A stretch of 45,982 bases of DNA from Planctomycetaceae bacterium (GTDB lineage: Bacteria; Planctomycetota; Planctomycetia; Pirellulales; Pirellulaceae). Location of the stretch: NCBI GenBank assembly GCA_007127095.1, contig SKZY01000148.1, positions 1 through 45,982 on the forward strand. Direction: 5' to 3'. The translations under genes and the position numbers were made by a program. The notes beneath the pieces were generated by a model, which made no database searches, was not told where the DNA came from, and was given only the letters and a program-made list of their open reading frames with translations. Positions within the stretch are counted from its first letter, which is position 1; each line of letters begins with the position of its first letter. Shown here piece by piece: positions 8,636 through 16,345 of the stretch.

Positions 8636-8834
8636 GGGGATTACTACCTGACGCGGTATTGAGTACTGTCGCTCGGCGTGCCCGAGCAAAAACGGTCAAC
8701 TGACTTCAAACTTAAACTGTCGACCCCACCCTTTAAGATCGGGCAGGAAATGAGTGTCTGGTGTCTTACGTCCGAAACGCCCCAAGGGCGAGTTCCTCGC
8801 GAAAGGTACCTGACGCTATTTTCCCGCACATCGT
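8636..8834 (-). promoter_or_regulatory. Long noncoding gap between rplE and rpsN, possible leader
   Basis: Most junctions in this cluster are far shorter, yet 199 nt separate L5 and S14 here with no credible gene. A perfect 6-bp stem GCTCGG/CCGAGC with a 5-nt loop lies at 8671-8687, about 36 nt before the rpsN start. On the transcribed strand the hairpin is preceded, not followed, by a T run (TTTTT), so it does not look like a terminator of rplE. A TTGACC lies just upstream of it but has no good -10. The region may hold an internal promoter, an RNA processing site or a ribosomal-protein binding site; the sequence alone does not decide. Confidence 0.35.
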
Positions 8835-9410
8835 TTAGGCGGCGCCACTTTTCTTAACTTCCTGCTTGAACGGCATGCCGAAATTCTCCAGCAATGCTCG
8901 TCCTTCATCATTCGTCCTTGCGGACGTAACGATCGAAATGTTCATCCCTTGAGGTCGAGTGAACTTGTCTGGGTTGAGTTCCGGAAACACCAACTGTTCC
9001 ACCAAACCCATGCTGTAGTTCCCGCGACCATCAAAGGCCTTCCGACTGACGCCGCGAAAGTCACGGACTCGCGGCAGCACGATCGAAACCAACCTGTCCA
9101 AAAACTCGTACATCCGTTGTCGGCGGAGCGTTACCATGCAGCCGATCGGCATCCCCTCCCGCAACCGAAACGTCGCGATCGATTTGCGGGCATTCGTCAA
9201 CACCGGCTTCTGCCCCGTGATCTCGGTCAACGCGTCAACCGCCAGATCGAGCACCTTCTTATCGGTTACCGCGTCGCCGACACCCATGTTGACGGTGATC
9301 TTCTGCAACCGCGGGACCTGAAACGGGTTGGCGTACGAAAACCGCTCGACCATCGCGGCTCGAATCTGTTCTTCGTAGGCGATCTGCAATCGCGGCTTGT
9401 ATTCGGACAT
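8835..9410 (-). CDS. rplE: 50S ribosomal protein L5
   Basis: Central protuberance protein that binds 5S rRNA and contacts P-site tRNA. It shows the L5 signature [17 protein letters not shown], then [31 protein letters not shown], and further on [28 protein letters not shown] at 9410 gives 191 aa; the frame also has in-frame ATGs at 9428 and 9443, which would add non-family residues. It lies 89 nt after rplX. Confidence 0.95.
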   Translation of the reverse strand: MSEYKPRLQIAYEEQIRAAMVERFSYANPFQVPRLQKITVNMGVGDAVTDKKVLDLAVDALTEITGQKPVLTNARKSIATFRLREGMPIGCMVTLRRQRMYEFLDRLVSIVLPRVRDFRGVSRKAFDGRGNYSMGLVEQLVFPELNPDKFTRPQGMNISIVTSARTNDEGRALLENFGMPFKQEVKKSGAA

Positions 9411-9499
9411 TATTTTTAACCCGGACATAAGCGGCCTGTCCAAAACGACGACCGCCCCAATTGATCAGTGTGCGAAAAACGAAAACGAACTGAACGAAC

Positions 9500-9847
9500 T
9501 CATTTGCTGGCGTACTTCGGATCCGCAGGACCGATCAGTCCGAGGCCCTTGCCGCTCTTCTTGGCGTACCGCTCCTTACTGCCGTCTGCCAAATACCTGA
9601 CGCCCAGGCGGGTCGGCTTGCCACTTTCGGGGTCGACCAACATGACGTTACTGACCGCGATCGGCATTTCTTTGTTGAGCCGCCCGCCTTGCGGGTTCTT
9701 CTGACTCTTCTTGACGTGTTTCCAGACTCGACCGACGCCCTCGACCAGCACTTTGTTCTGCTCACGGTCGATCTTAAGGACTTTGCCCTTAACGTCCTTA
9801 TCCGCGCCGGAAACGACCACGACCGTATCATTGACTCGCAACAACAT
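9500..9847 (-). CDS. rplX: 50S ribosomal protein L24
   Basis: Assembly-initiating large-subunit protein with an N-terminal KOW domain. VNDTVVVVSGADKDVKGKVLKID is the KOW motif, followed by VEGVGRVWKHVKKSQKNPQGG and SNVMLVDPESGKPTRLG. The ATG at 9847 gives 115 aa and has AGGTGG about 4 nt upstream; the adjacent upstream TTG is not needed. It sits 42 nt after rplN. Confidence 0.96.
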   Translation of the reverse strand: MLLRVNDTVVVVSGADKDVKGKVLKIDREQNKVLVEGVGRVWKHVKKSQKNPQGGRLNKEMPIAVSNVMLVDPESGKPTRLGVRYLADGSKERYAKKSGKGLGLIGPADPKYASK

Positions 9848-9889
9848 CAAACCACCTGTTATCCAATACTTTCCGATGATCCCGCCGAA

Positions 9890-10258
9890 TCAAACTACTT
9901 CATTCGCCAAACTGACGATCTTCATGAAGCTGCGATCGCGCAGCTCACGAGCGACGGCACCGAAGATCCGAGTACCACGTGGTCCCTTGTCTTTGTCAAT
10001 CAAAACGACCGCGTTGCTGTCGAATCGAACATAACTGCCGTCGGGCCGACGTGTCGAATGCTTGACCCGAACGACAACAGCCCGAACGACCGCCTTTTTC
10101 TTTACGTCACTACCCGGAATGACACTTTTCACACTGCAGACGATGACGTCGCCAAGACCCGCGGTCCGCCGACGACTGCCGCCGAGCACCTTGATGCACA
10201 TCACCTCGCGGGCGCCGGTGTTGTCCGCAACGTCAAGTCTGGTTTCTTGTTGGATCAT
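9890..10258 (-). CDS. rplN: 50S ribosomal protein L14
   Basis: Large-subunit protein at the interface, contacting 16S rRNA helix 14. [27 protein letters not shown] is the typical start, and the L14 signature is seen in [25 protein letters not shown] and [13 protein letters not shown]. The length of 122 aa is exactly that of most bacterial L14. It starts with ATG, with no clear Shine-Dalgarno sequence. The gap from rpsQ is about 100 nt. Confidence 0.97.
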   Translation of the reverse strand: MIQQETRLDVADNTGAREVMCIKVLGGSRRRTAGLGDVIVCSVKSVIPGSDVKKKAVVRAVVVRVKHSTRRPDGSYVRFDSNAVVLIDKDKGPRGTRIFGAVARELRDRSFMKIVSLANEVV

Positions 10259-10359
10259 GATCGATCGTTATCGCGACTATGCTTTGTTCTGTTAATTTAC
10301 TTGCCGCAGCGTGCATCGAGTGCTTCGTCCTGCGGTCGCCGATTGCAGCAGCCGACCGC

Positions 10360-10680
10360 TTAACCGGCTTCGCCATCGGTCGCTAGCGTCGGGGTTTCAC
10401 CCTTGCGGACCGCCCGCAACGTCGCGAGGTCGACTTCGGTGCTCTTGGAAACCACTTTGACCAAACGCCAACGCTTCAAACGGCTGAGCGGTTCGGATTC
10501 GATGATCTCGACGCGGTCACCGACCGACGATTCATTGTTCTCATCATGTGCGTAGCAAACGGTTTTGCTGCGAACATATTTCTTGTACGTCGGGTGCTTC
10601 GTCAGCCTCGCCAGCTCGACCCGGCGGGTTTTGCTCATCTTGTCGCTGGTGACGATTCCCTGCACGATGCGTTTGGGCAT
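10360..10680 (-). CDS. rpsQ: 30S ribosomal protein S17
   Basis: Primary 16S rRNA-binding protein with an OB fold. The family core is MPKRIVQGIVTSDKMSKT, then VELARLTKHPTYKKYVRSKT, then HDENNESSVGDRVEIIESEPLSRLKRWRLVKVV. After this it carries an extra ~25-residue C-terminal tail, which makes it 106 aa against 84 in E. coli. The ATG at 10680 is chosen from family alignment; an upstream extension to 10755 is not supported. It follows rpmC by 90 nt. Confidence 0.94.
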   Translation of the reverse strand: MPKRIVQGIVTSDKMSKTRRVELARLTKHPTYKKYVRSKTVCYAHDENNESSVGDRVEIIESEPLSRLKRWRLVKVVSKSTEVDLATLRAVRKGETPTLATDGEAG

Positions 10681-10770
10681 TTTGATCGACTCGGACGTGG
10701 GCGGCCTTTCGGCCGGTTCAACTTGAAAACTAAATATACGAAACCGTTTCGCCAAGGCGGGCGATTTCGC

Positions 10771-10980
10771 CTAAACGGCGGATCGGCTGGCGGTCCGTCG
10801 TTCGGTCTGGATGGTCATGATCCGCGCGATCAATCTCCGGCTCTTGCGGATTTCGCTGGGAACGTCGAGCCGCTCCGCCTCGGCTTGAAAACGGAGCCGA
10901 AACAGCTTCTCGGCCGCCTCTTTCGAAGTCAGCTCGAGCTGCTCGTCGCTCATTTCGCGTAATTCTGACGCTTTTGTCAT
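10771..10980 (-). CDS. rpmC: 50S ribosomal protein L29
   Basis: Small helical protein at the polypeptide exit tunnel, forming part of the docking site for trigger factor and SRP. The 69-aa sequence has the standard helical hairpin: SELREMSDEQLELTSKEAAEKLFRLRFQ, then a turn, then SEIRKSRRLIARIMTIQTER. It starts with ATG, 22 nt after rplP. Length and position between L16 and S17 are the classical arrangement. Confidence 0.95.
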   Translation of the reverse strand: MTKASELREMSDEQLELTSKEAAEKLFRLRFQAEAERLDVPSEIRKSRRLIARIMTIQTERRTASRSAV

Positions 10981-11002
10981 CTTTAAACTGCGTGTCTGAA
11001 TG

Positions 11003-11419
11003 TCAAACGGTACGGCGGCTGATGAACCTGACCTTGACCGGCATCTTCTGAGCCAATCGAGCGAAGCAGACCTTCGCCTGCTGCTCGGTTACGCCACCCA
11101 ATTCGTAAAGTACGGTCCCCGGCTTCACCACCGCGGCCCAAAAATCTGGTTCACCCTTGCCTTTACCCATTCGAGTTTCCAGCGGGGTGCTGGTCACCGA
11201 CTTATCGGGGAAGATCCGGATGTACAACTTGCCTTCACCACGCACGTACTGCTGTCCCGCAATACGTCCGGCCTCGATCGTCGTGGCCTTAACCCAACCG
11301 GCTTCAAGAGCCTGCAGGCCAAAGTCACCGAACACGACCGTGTTGCCACGAGTCGCATTACCTTTTATGCGCCCTCTTTGGCTTTTTCGATGCTTGACCC
11401 GTTTGGGCATCAACGCCAT
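11003..11419 (-). CDS. rplP: 50S ribosomal protein L16
   Basis: Large-subunit protein that lines the A-site tRNA channel and organises the peptidyl-transferase centre. It shows the signature [16 protein letters not shown], the core [35 protein letters not shown] and [28 protein letters not shown] at 11419 has GGAGAC about 9 nt upstream; a second ATG at 11410 matches the more common MPKRVKH start. Either way the gene begins inside the 3' end of rpsC, with an overlap of 53-62 nt in another frame. Length 138 aa (135 from the inner start). Confidence 0.95.
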   Translation of the reverse strand: MALMPKRVKHRKSQRGRIKGNATRGNTVVFGDFGLQALEAGWVKATTIEAGRIAGQQYVRGEGKLYIRIFPDKSVTSTPLETRMGKGKGEPDFWAAVVKPGTVLYELGGVTEQQAKVCFARLAQKMPVKVRFISRRTV

Positions 11420-12068
11420 CGTTGTCGTCTCCGTAAGTACCTTGGTTGACCCACACTTGAATCCCGATGTGCCCCTGCGGCGTCATCGCCTCTGTGAATC
11501 CGTAATCGATCTTTGCCTGCAACGTGCTCAGCGGAACCGAGCCCATGCTGGCCTTTTCACGCCGAGCCATCTCGGCGCCACCGAGTCGACCGGCCATTTG
11601 AATCTTGATGCCCTTCGCCCCCGCGTCCATCGTCTGTTCGAGCGAACGCTTCAGGGTTCGTCGGAAACTCGATCGCTTGGCTAACTGCTGTGCGATATCC
11701 TCAGACACCAACTGTGCTTGCAATTCCGGACGCTCTACCTGGTCGACCTTCAAATTAACCCGGCGGCCGATCAGGTTCTGTAGTTCGTTCTGCAGGACCT
11801 CTACCTCGGTCCCTTTCTTGCCGATAATCAACCCGGGACGAGCTACATAGAGCATCACCCGGACTTCGTCGCGTGTCCGTTCGATCTCGATCCGATCGAT
11901 GCCGGCACTTTTGTATTGCGGCCGCTTCGGATGTTTTGTAATGAAGTTGCGAATCATCCGGTCTTCGTGAAGAAGCCCGGCGAACTCTTTCTTGGACGCG
12001 TACCAACGGCTACCCCAACCGCGAGTAACTCCGGTTCGGAAAGCGATCGGGTTTACTTTTTGTCCCAT
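11358..12068 (-). CDS. rpsC: 30S ribosomal protein S3
   Basis: Small-subunit protein at the mRNA entry pore with helicase-like activity. It has the standard N-terminus [23 protein letters not shown], a KH domain with [19 protein letters not shown], and the C-terminal S3 domain ending [17 protein letters not shown]. After that comes a hydrophilic ~25-residue tail rich in Lys, Asp and Gln; this tail is the part overlapped by rplP. Length 236 aa, close to E. coli (233). ATG start, 70 nt after rplV. Confidence 0.96.
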   Translation of the reverse strand: MGQKVNPIAFRTGVTRGWGSRWYASKKEFAGLLHEDRMIRNFITKHPKRPQYKSAGIDRIEIERTRDEVRVMLYVARPGLIIGKKGTEVEVLQNELQNLIGRRVNLKVDQVERPELQAQLVSEDIAQQLAKRSSFRRTLKRSLEQTMDAGAKGIKIQMAGRLGGAEMARREKASMGSVPLSTLQAKIDYGFTEAMTPQGHIGIQVWVNQGTYGDDNDGVDAQTGQASKKPKRAHKR

Positions 12069-12138
12069 GTTTCAGTTCGTCTTAATCTTAGTTTTCCGAA
12101 GGGCCGCGGCGAGCGAGCCCGGGGATTTCTTCTGACGT

Positions 12139-12495
12139 CTACAAATTCTCGAGCGGTGTCAAACCGACCGAGATATGACTGGTCCGCTTCTTGATCATGA
12201 AGGCCATTCCACGGGCCCGCGGACGAACACGCTTGAACATCGGCCCAGGACCCACCTGGACGTCCGTCACCACCAAGTCTTCGATCTTATAGCTCCGGCC
12301 ACCGTTTTGCTCCGGGTCCTGAGCGTTGCCGACGGCGCTTTGCAACACCTTTTCGAGCATCCGAGCGCCACGCTGCGGTTGGTACTTGAGGATGTCAAGT
12401 GCCTCGTCGGCGTACTTCCCACGAACTAAGTCCGCAACAAGCCGCACCTTTCGGGCGCTGATTCGGGCTCCGCGGTGAATCGCTTTCATTGTCAT
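12139..12495 (-). CDS. rplV: 50S ribosomal protein L22
   Basis: Large-subunit protein whose beta-hairpin reaches into the exit tunnel. It shows KAIHRGARISARKVRLVADLVRGK at the N-terminus and the hairpin region VQVGPGPMFKRVRPRARGMAFMIKKRTSHISV, the L22 signature. Two ATG codons lie two codons apart (12495 and 12489); GAGAGACG upstream fits the first, while the second gives the more usual MKAIHRG start. Length 118 aa. It lies 53 nt after rpsS. Confidence 0.96.
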   Translation of the reverse strand: MTMKAIHRGARISARKVRLVADLVRGKYADEALDILKYQPQRGARMLEKVLQSAVGNAQDPEQNGGRSYKIEDLVVTDVQVGPGPMFKRVRPRARGMAFMIKKRTSHISVGLTPLENL

Positions 12496-12548
12496 GACGA
12501 ATACGTCTCTCTTAAATAAATCAGCTAGCCGATAACCGATATCGGCGA

Positions 12549-12821
12549 CTATCGTTTGCCGCCCTTACCGCCATGACCCTTGAACGTTCGTGTCGGGGCG
12601 AACTCGCCCAACTTGTGTCCGACCATGTCTTCGGTCACCAGTACCTTCACGTGTTTCCTGCCGTCATGAACCATGAAGGTGACGTTGATGAATTCCGGCA
12701 CGATCGTACAACGTCGGGCCCACGTCTTAATCGGTTCGGCGCGACCGCCCTCACTCTGTTTTTGAACTTTGAAAAACAGCTTCGGGTCGACGTAAGGACC
12801 TTTTTTACTACTACGACTCAT
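12549..12821 (-). CDS. rpsS: 30S ribosomal protein S19
   Basis: Small-subunit head protein that contacts L5 across the bridge and the A-site finger. At 90 aa it shows the complete S19 pattern: [67 protein letters not shown]. It starts with ATG, 64 nt after rplB. Position between L2 and L22 is invariant in the S10 operon. Confidence 0.97.
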   Translation of the reverse strand: MSRSSKKGPYVDPKLFFKVQKQSEGGRAEPIKTWARRCTIVPEFINVTFMVHDGRKHVKVLVTEDMVGHKLGEFAPTRTFKGHGGKGGKR

Positions 12822-12885
12822 GGCAATTCAGCTTAAAAAACTCATTGTACGATTACCGCGGACCCGACGACCGAGCGTTACCGAA

Positions 12886-13746
12886 TCACTTGTGCAACTT
12901 CAATTGACCATAACGACGGCTCTTGCGCCGCCTCACGATCGCGCTGTTGCTCGGCTTACGTCGCTGACGCGTCGCTCCGCCCTTGGCGCTCTTGCCCTGG
13001 GGACTGACCGGATGGCGTCCGCCCTTGGTCCGCCCCTCACCACCGCCGTGTGGGTGGTCGATCGGGTTCATCGACGTGCCGCGGACATGCGGACGCCGAC
13101 CCATCCAACGATTGCGTCCGGCCTTACCGATGACGACTTTCATGTGATCGACGTTGCCGACCCGTCCGACAGTTGCCCGGCAATTCGCGGGAACCCGGCG
13201 GACTTCGCCGCTAGGTAATTCCAATTGTGCCCAACCGGCGTCACGGGCCTTCAACTTAGCCGAGGTACCTGCGCTCCGGCACATCGTCGCACCGGAACCG
13301 GGACGCAACTCGATGCAGCAGACCACGGTGTCGAGTGGGATATTCTTCAGCGGCAGGCAGTTACCGACACTCGGCGCCGCCTCGGGACCGTTCTCTACCG
13401 TATCGCCCGCCGAGACGCCATAGGCGGCGATCACGTAAGAACGTTCGCCGTCGGCATACTTCAGCAGCGCGATGTTGGCCGACCGGATCGGATCATATTG
13501 GACGCTATCGACCTTTGCCGGCACACCGTCTTTGCCGCGACGAAAATCGATCACGCGGTACATTTGCTTGTGGCCGCCGCCGCGGTGACGAGCGGTAATC
13601 TTACCCTGGTTATTGCGTCCGCCCGTTTTCTTTTGTCGCTTCAACAGCCCGCGTTCAGGCTTATAGCCCGGGGTCAGCTCGGCAAAATCGCTAACCGACG
13701 CGTTACGCCGCCCGGCGCTGGTCGGCTTGTAGATTCGAATGCCCAT
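12886..13746 (-). CDS. rplB: 50S ribosomal protein L2
   Basis: Essential protein of the peptidyl-transferase region and of bridge B7b. Features are the N-terminal [23 protein letters not shown] and [26 protein letters not shown], and the OB and SH3-like domains. The highly conserved C-terminal motif [23 protein letters not shown] includes the His that matches E. coli L2 His229. Length 286 aa (E. coli 273). ATG start, 102 nt after rplW. Confidence 0.97.
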   Translation of the reverse strand: MGIRIYKPTSAGRRNASVSDFAELTPGYKPERGLLKRQKKTGGRNNQGKITARHRGGGHKQMYRVIDFRRGKDGVPAKVDSVQYDPIRSANIALLKYADGERSYVIAAYGVSAGDTVENGPEAAPSVGNCLPLKNIPLDTVVCCIELRPGSGATMCRSAGTSAKLKARDAGWAQLELPSGEVRRVPANCRATVGRVGNVDHMKVVIGKAGRNRWMGRRPHVRGTSMNPIDHPHGGGEGRTKGGRHPVSPQGKSAKGGATRQRRKPSNSAIVRRRKSRRYGQLKLHK

Positions 13747-13848
13747 GCCAATTCACTTTCACCAAGAAACTTCAAACCACGGCTCGGAAAGGACCGAAGC
13801 CGAACTCAAATCAATACCCCAACCCGGCGAATCGCCGGGAGACGCCCG

Positions 13849-14163
13849 CTAAAAGAACTCGATCTTGTCGTCGCCTCGGAGATGAACGATCGCCTTCTTC
13901 CAGTCGCTGGTCTTGCCGAGGCGAAACCGATAGCGACGGGACTTTCCCTTGCGGTTCTGCGTACAAACCTTCTCGACCCGCACGTTGAACAGCGACTCGA
14001 CCGCTTCGCGAACGTCCTGCTTCGTAGCTTCTCGATGGATCTCAAACGCGTACTGGGCGTTCCGCGTAGCCCGGTGAACACCTTTTTCGGTTACCAGCGG
14101 TCGCAGCAGCACCTGATGCGGCGGCATCGGCGCGATTTCGATAACTTGGATTTCTTCAGCCAC
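13849..14163 (-). CDS. rplW: 50S ribosomal protein L23
   Basis: Exit-tunnel protein and main docking point for trigger factor and SRP. The core HQVLLRPLVTEKGVHRATRNAQYAFEIHREATKQDVREAVESLFNVRVEKV is followed by KGKSRRYRFRLGKTSDWKKAIVHL, both typical. I place the start at GTG 14163, because AAGGTG lies about 5 nt upstream of it. An earlier in-frame GTG at 14172 would leave no room for a Shine-Dalgarno sequence. This gives 104 aa, with an N-terminal extension of some 15 residues before the family core. Confidence 0.93.
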   Translation of the reverse strand: MAEEIQVIEIAPMPPHQVLLRPLVTEKGVHRATRNAQYAFEIHREATKQDVREAVESLFNVRVEKVCTQNRKGKSRRYRFRLGKTSDWKKAIVHLRGDDKIEFF

Positions 14164-14202
14164 TGGGCTCACCTTACTGTTGCGTTAAACCTACGAACGA
14201 AA

Positions 14203-14856
14203 TCAGACCGCCGCCGACTCGGCGGGCGAAGCGAACGAGCCGTCTTTGATGCGGTCCAACGCAGCCTTCGTAACCAACATCCGCCGTGGTTTCAAAACCG
14301 CCAAGGCGTTCAGATCGCGTACCGGCGAGAGCGAAACCCCCGAGATATTCCGCGAACTCAGATAGGCGATTCGATCCGGAGCATCGAGCACGATCAACGT
14401 CGAAACGCCATCGAGTCCGAGTGACTTCAACGCCGCGGCGACTACTTTCGTCTTCGCCGACTCGAGTGCCAATGAATCGAGTACAACGACCTCTCCATCG
14501 GCCAGCTTCGAAGCGATCGCCATCCGGGTGGCGAGTTTGACCGCCTTTTTCGGCAGTCGGTAGCTGTAGTCGCGAGGCTTAATCGTCCGTGCCACGCCAC
14601 CGCCCCGACGAACGTTCGTCCGCTTACTACCGGCCCGGGCGTTTCCGGTCCCTTTTTGGCGATAGAGCTTTTTGGTGCTGCCGCTCACTTGACCGCGGGT
14701 CTTTGCACAGTGCGAACCTTGACGAAGATTGGCCTGATACATGACGACCGCGTCGTGCAGCAACTGCTTATTGATATGTGGTGCCACCTGCGTCGGGTCG
14801 ATTTCGTACGAGCCGACCTCGGTGCCAGCGATATCGTAAACGGGTAGAGTTGCCAT
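14203..14856 (-). CDS. rplD: 50S ribosomal protein L4
   Basis: Large-subunit protein with an extended loop lining the exit tunnel; in E. coli it is also the autogenous repressor of the S10 operon. The tunnel loop is evident around GSTKKLYRQKGTGNARAGSKRTNVRRGGGVARTIKPRDYSYRLPKK. Further on come LDGVSTLIVLD and the C-terminal LNALAVLKPRRMLVTKAALD. ATG at 14856 gives 217 aa; the frame extends seven codons further up to 14877, but without family support. It lies 30 nt after rplC. Confidence 0.95.
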   Translation of the reverse strand: MATLPVYDIAGTEVGSYEIDPTQVAPHINKQLLHDAVVMYQANLRQGSHCAKTRGQVSGSTKKLYRQKGTGNARAGSKRTNVRRGGGVARTIKPRDYSYRLPKKAVKLATRMAIASKLADGEVVVLDSLALESAKTKVVAAALKSLGLDGVSTLIVLDAPDRIAYLSSRNISGVSLSPVRDLNALAVLKPRRMLVTKAALDRIKDGSFASPAESAAV

Positions 14857-14886
14857 GATTGATTTTGCCGTAGTCACTTTTGCAAG

Positions 14887-15573
14887 TTAGCGGAGCATGT
14901 TCGTTTCGCGGACCGAAACATAGCCGCCATTGGGTCCGGGGATCGCTCCACGGACGAGCAGCAGATTGTTTTCGGCGTCGACGCGAACCACTTCCAGGTT
15001 TCGCACCGTCGTACGGGCGTTGCCGTACTGGCCGGCCATTTTCATGCCCTTGATCACGCGGCTCGGATCGGCACTGCAGCCGGTACCGCCGGTTTGACGG
15101 TGGACCTTTTTCACACCGTGGGTCGCCCGTTGCCCAGCGAAGTTGTGCCGCTTCATGACACCCGAAAAGCCACGGCCCTTGGAGGTCGCGGTGACGTCAA
15201 CTCGCTGGACATCGGCGAACACGTCGACTTTGACCTCTTCGCCGACCGTGGCGGGAGTCGCACCGCGAAACTCTCGCACGAACCGTTTCGGTTCGCAATC
15301 GGCTTTGGCGAGCAGTTCGACACCGGCAGCCTGACGGGCCTTCGAACGCTTACTGTCGATCTTCGCGACCTGGCCTCGCTCGCTACGAGCGGCCAACCGG
15401 CGCGGCTTGTCTAAGAAACCAAGCTGAACTGCTTCGTAGCCGTCTCGGGCGAGATCCCGCACCTGCAAGACGCTGCACGGACCGGCTTCGATCACGGTCA
15501 CGGGGACCGCGGTACCGTCTTCGCGATAAACTTGTGTCATTCCGACCTTACGGCCGAGTATTCCGCGGGACAT
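14887..15573 (-). CDS. rplC: 50S ribosomal protein L3
   Basis: One of the first proteins in large-subunit assembly; its long loop reaches the peptidyl-transferase centre. It begins [32 protein letters not shown], the standard start. The family signature [30 protein letters not shown] is followed by [19 protein letters not shown]. Length 228 aa (E. coli 209). ATG start with GAGG about 9 nt upstream. The 217-nt gap back to rpsJ is unusually long for this junction. Confidence 0.96.
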   Translation of the reverse strand: MSRGILGRKVGMTQVYREDGTAVPVTVIEAGPCSVLQVRDLARDGYEAVQLGFLDKPRRLAARSERGQVAKIDSKRSKARQAAGVELLAKADCEPKRFVREFRGATPATVGEEVKVDVFADVQRVDVTATSKGRGFSGVMKRHNFAGQRATHGVKKVHRQTGGTGCSADPSRVIKGMKMAGQYGNARTTVRNLEVVRVDAENNLLLVRGAIPGPNGGYVSVRETNMLR

Positions 15574-15790
15574 CGTCAGACGCCTCGTGTTGCGAAGGTT
15601 AAGCAGTTGTCAGTCTTGGGCTTGCCTGTTCGATCGCTCCGAAACGTCGCTGTGGGCAACGCGAAGCGATATCGAAACGACGTCCGTTCGATAGAAAACC
15701 GTTCTTTCTGAATCTAAAAACCGGAGCGGGCCAAGTGGCCTGCACTGAGCCGAACGCCACACGCGGGCGAACGGCGGAAACTCTCAATAA
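15574..15790 (-). promoter_or_regulatory. Noncoding gap between rpsJ and rplC with an inverted repeat
   Basis: No gene is evident in these 217 nt. A perfect 7-bp inverted repeat (TATCGAA / TTCGATA, 10-nt spacer) spans 15670-15693, and a smaller GGCC/GGCC hairpin lies at 15730-15741. The stretch could hold an internal promoter or an mRNA leader for the L3-onward part of the cluster. In E. coli the L4-responsive leader lies upstream of S10; whether this gap plays a similar role is a guess. Confidence 0.35.
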
Positions 15791-16117
15791 CTAGCGAGCC
15801 GAAGCCTTGATCTTGATGTCGACCCCGGCCGGCAAACTCAGCTTGTTGAGCGCCTCGATCGTCTTTGCCGTCGCCTGCACGATATCGATCAGCCGCTTGT
15901 GGGTGCGGATCTCGAATTGCTGCCGAGCCTTCTTGTCGATGAACGGTCCCGACAAGACCGTGTACCGTTCGATTCGAGTCGGCAAGGGGATCGGCCCATG
16001 CACTTCGCTGTGAGTGGCTTTGACCGTATTGACGATCTCGGCGGCGCTCTGGTCGAGCACCGAGTGATCGTACGCTTCCATACGGATGCGAATAACTTCG
16101 TTGGTTCCGGTCGTCAC
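15791..16117 (-). CDS. rpsJ: 30S ribosomal protein S10
   Basis: Small-subunit head protein; free S10 also acts with NusB in transcription antitermination in E. coli. It has the core [48 protein letters not shown], the S10 signature, and the RTHKRLIDI segment. Length 108 aa. The first codon is GTG at 16117, with no in-frame ATG and only a weak GGGTG upstream. It is the first gene of the cluster; rpsL, rpsG, fusA and tuf, often located upstream, are absent and a divergent gene lies there. Confidence 0.95.
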   Translation of the reverse strand: MTTGTNEVIRIRMEAYDHSVLDQSAAEIVNTVKATHSEVHGPIPLPTRIERYTVLSGPFIDKKARQQFEIRTHKRLIDIVQATAKTIEALNKLSLPAGVDIKIKASAR

Positions 16118-16345
16118 GAGACACCCATGCGGTCAACTGGTAAGACAATCTCCTCGTTTGGAGGAAGCGAGAAGTTATCTTCGCCGCTGCTGTCGGTCAA
16201 CGGCTAACGATCGGATTTTTGGAAAAATTGGTCGTTTGGCTCGAATGTTCGGGGCTTGGCGGGAAGATCCGGGTGCGGCAGAGGGGGGGGCCTGGTATAT
16301 TGATATAGAAACTGATCAGTCACGCTCGACAGGAGAGGGGCCATT
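16118..16345. promoter_or_regulatory. Divergent intergenic region: promoters for rpsJ cluster and the M28 gene
   Basis: This 228-nt region must contain the promoter of the whole ribosomal cluster on the minus strand and that of the plus-strand M28 gene. Minus strand: TTGACC (16195-16200) and GATAAC (16174-16179) are 15 nt apart, a weak candidate. Plus strand: TATATT (16296-16301) is a good -10 match but lacks a clear -35. A perfect palindrome ACTGATCAGT lies at 16311-16320, between this box and the start codon, and a run of eight G at 16283-16290 precedes it. Promoter consensus in planctomycetes is poorly known, so these are only candidates. Confidence 0.4.

Noticed and set aside
8671-8687. 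The 6-bp hairpin after rplE as a Rho-independent terminator
   Set aside because: On the coding (minus) strand the T run precedes the stem rather than following it, and termination here would silence essential genes downstream.
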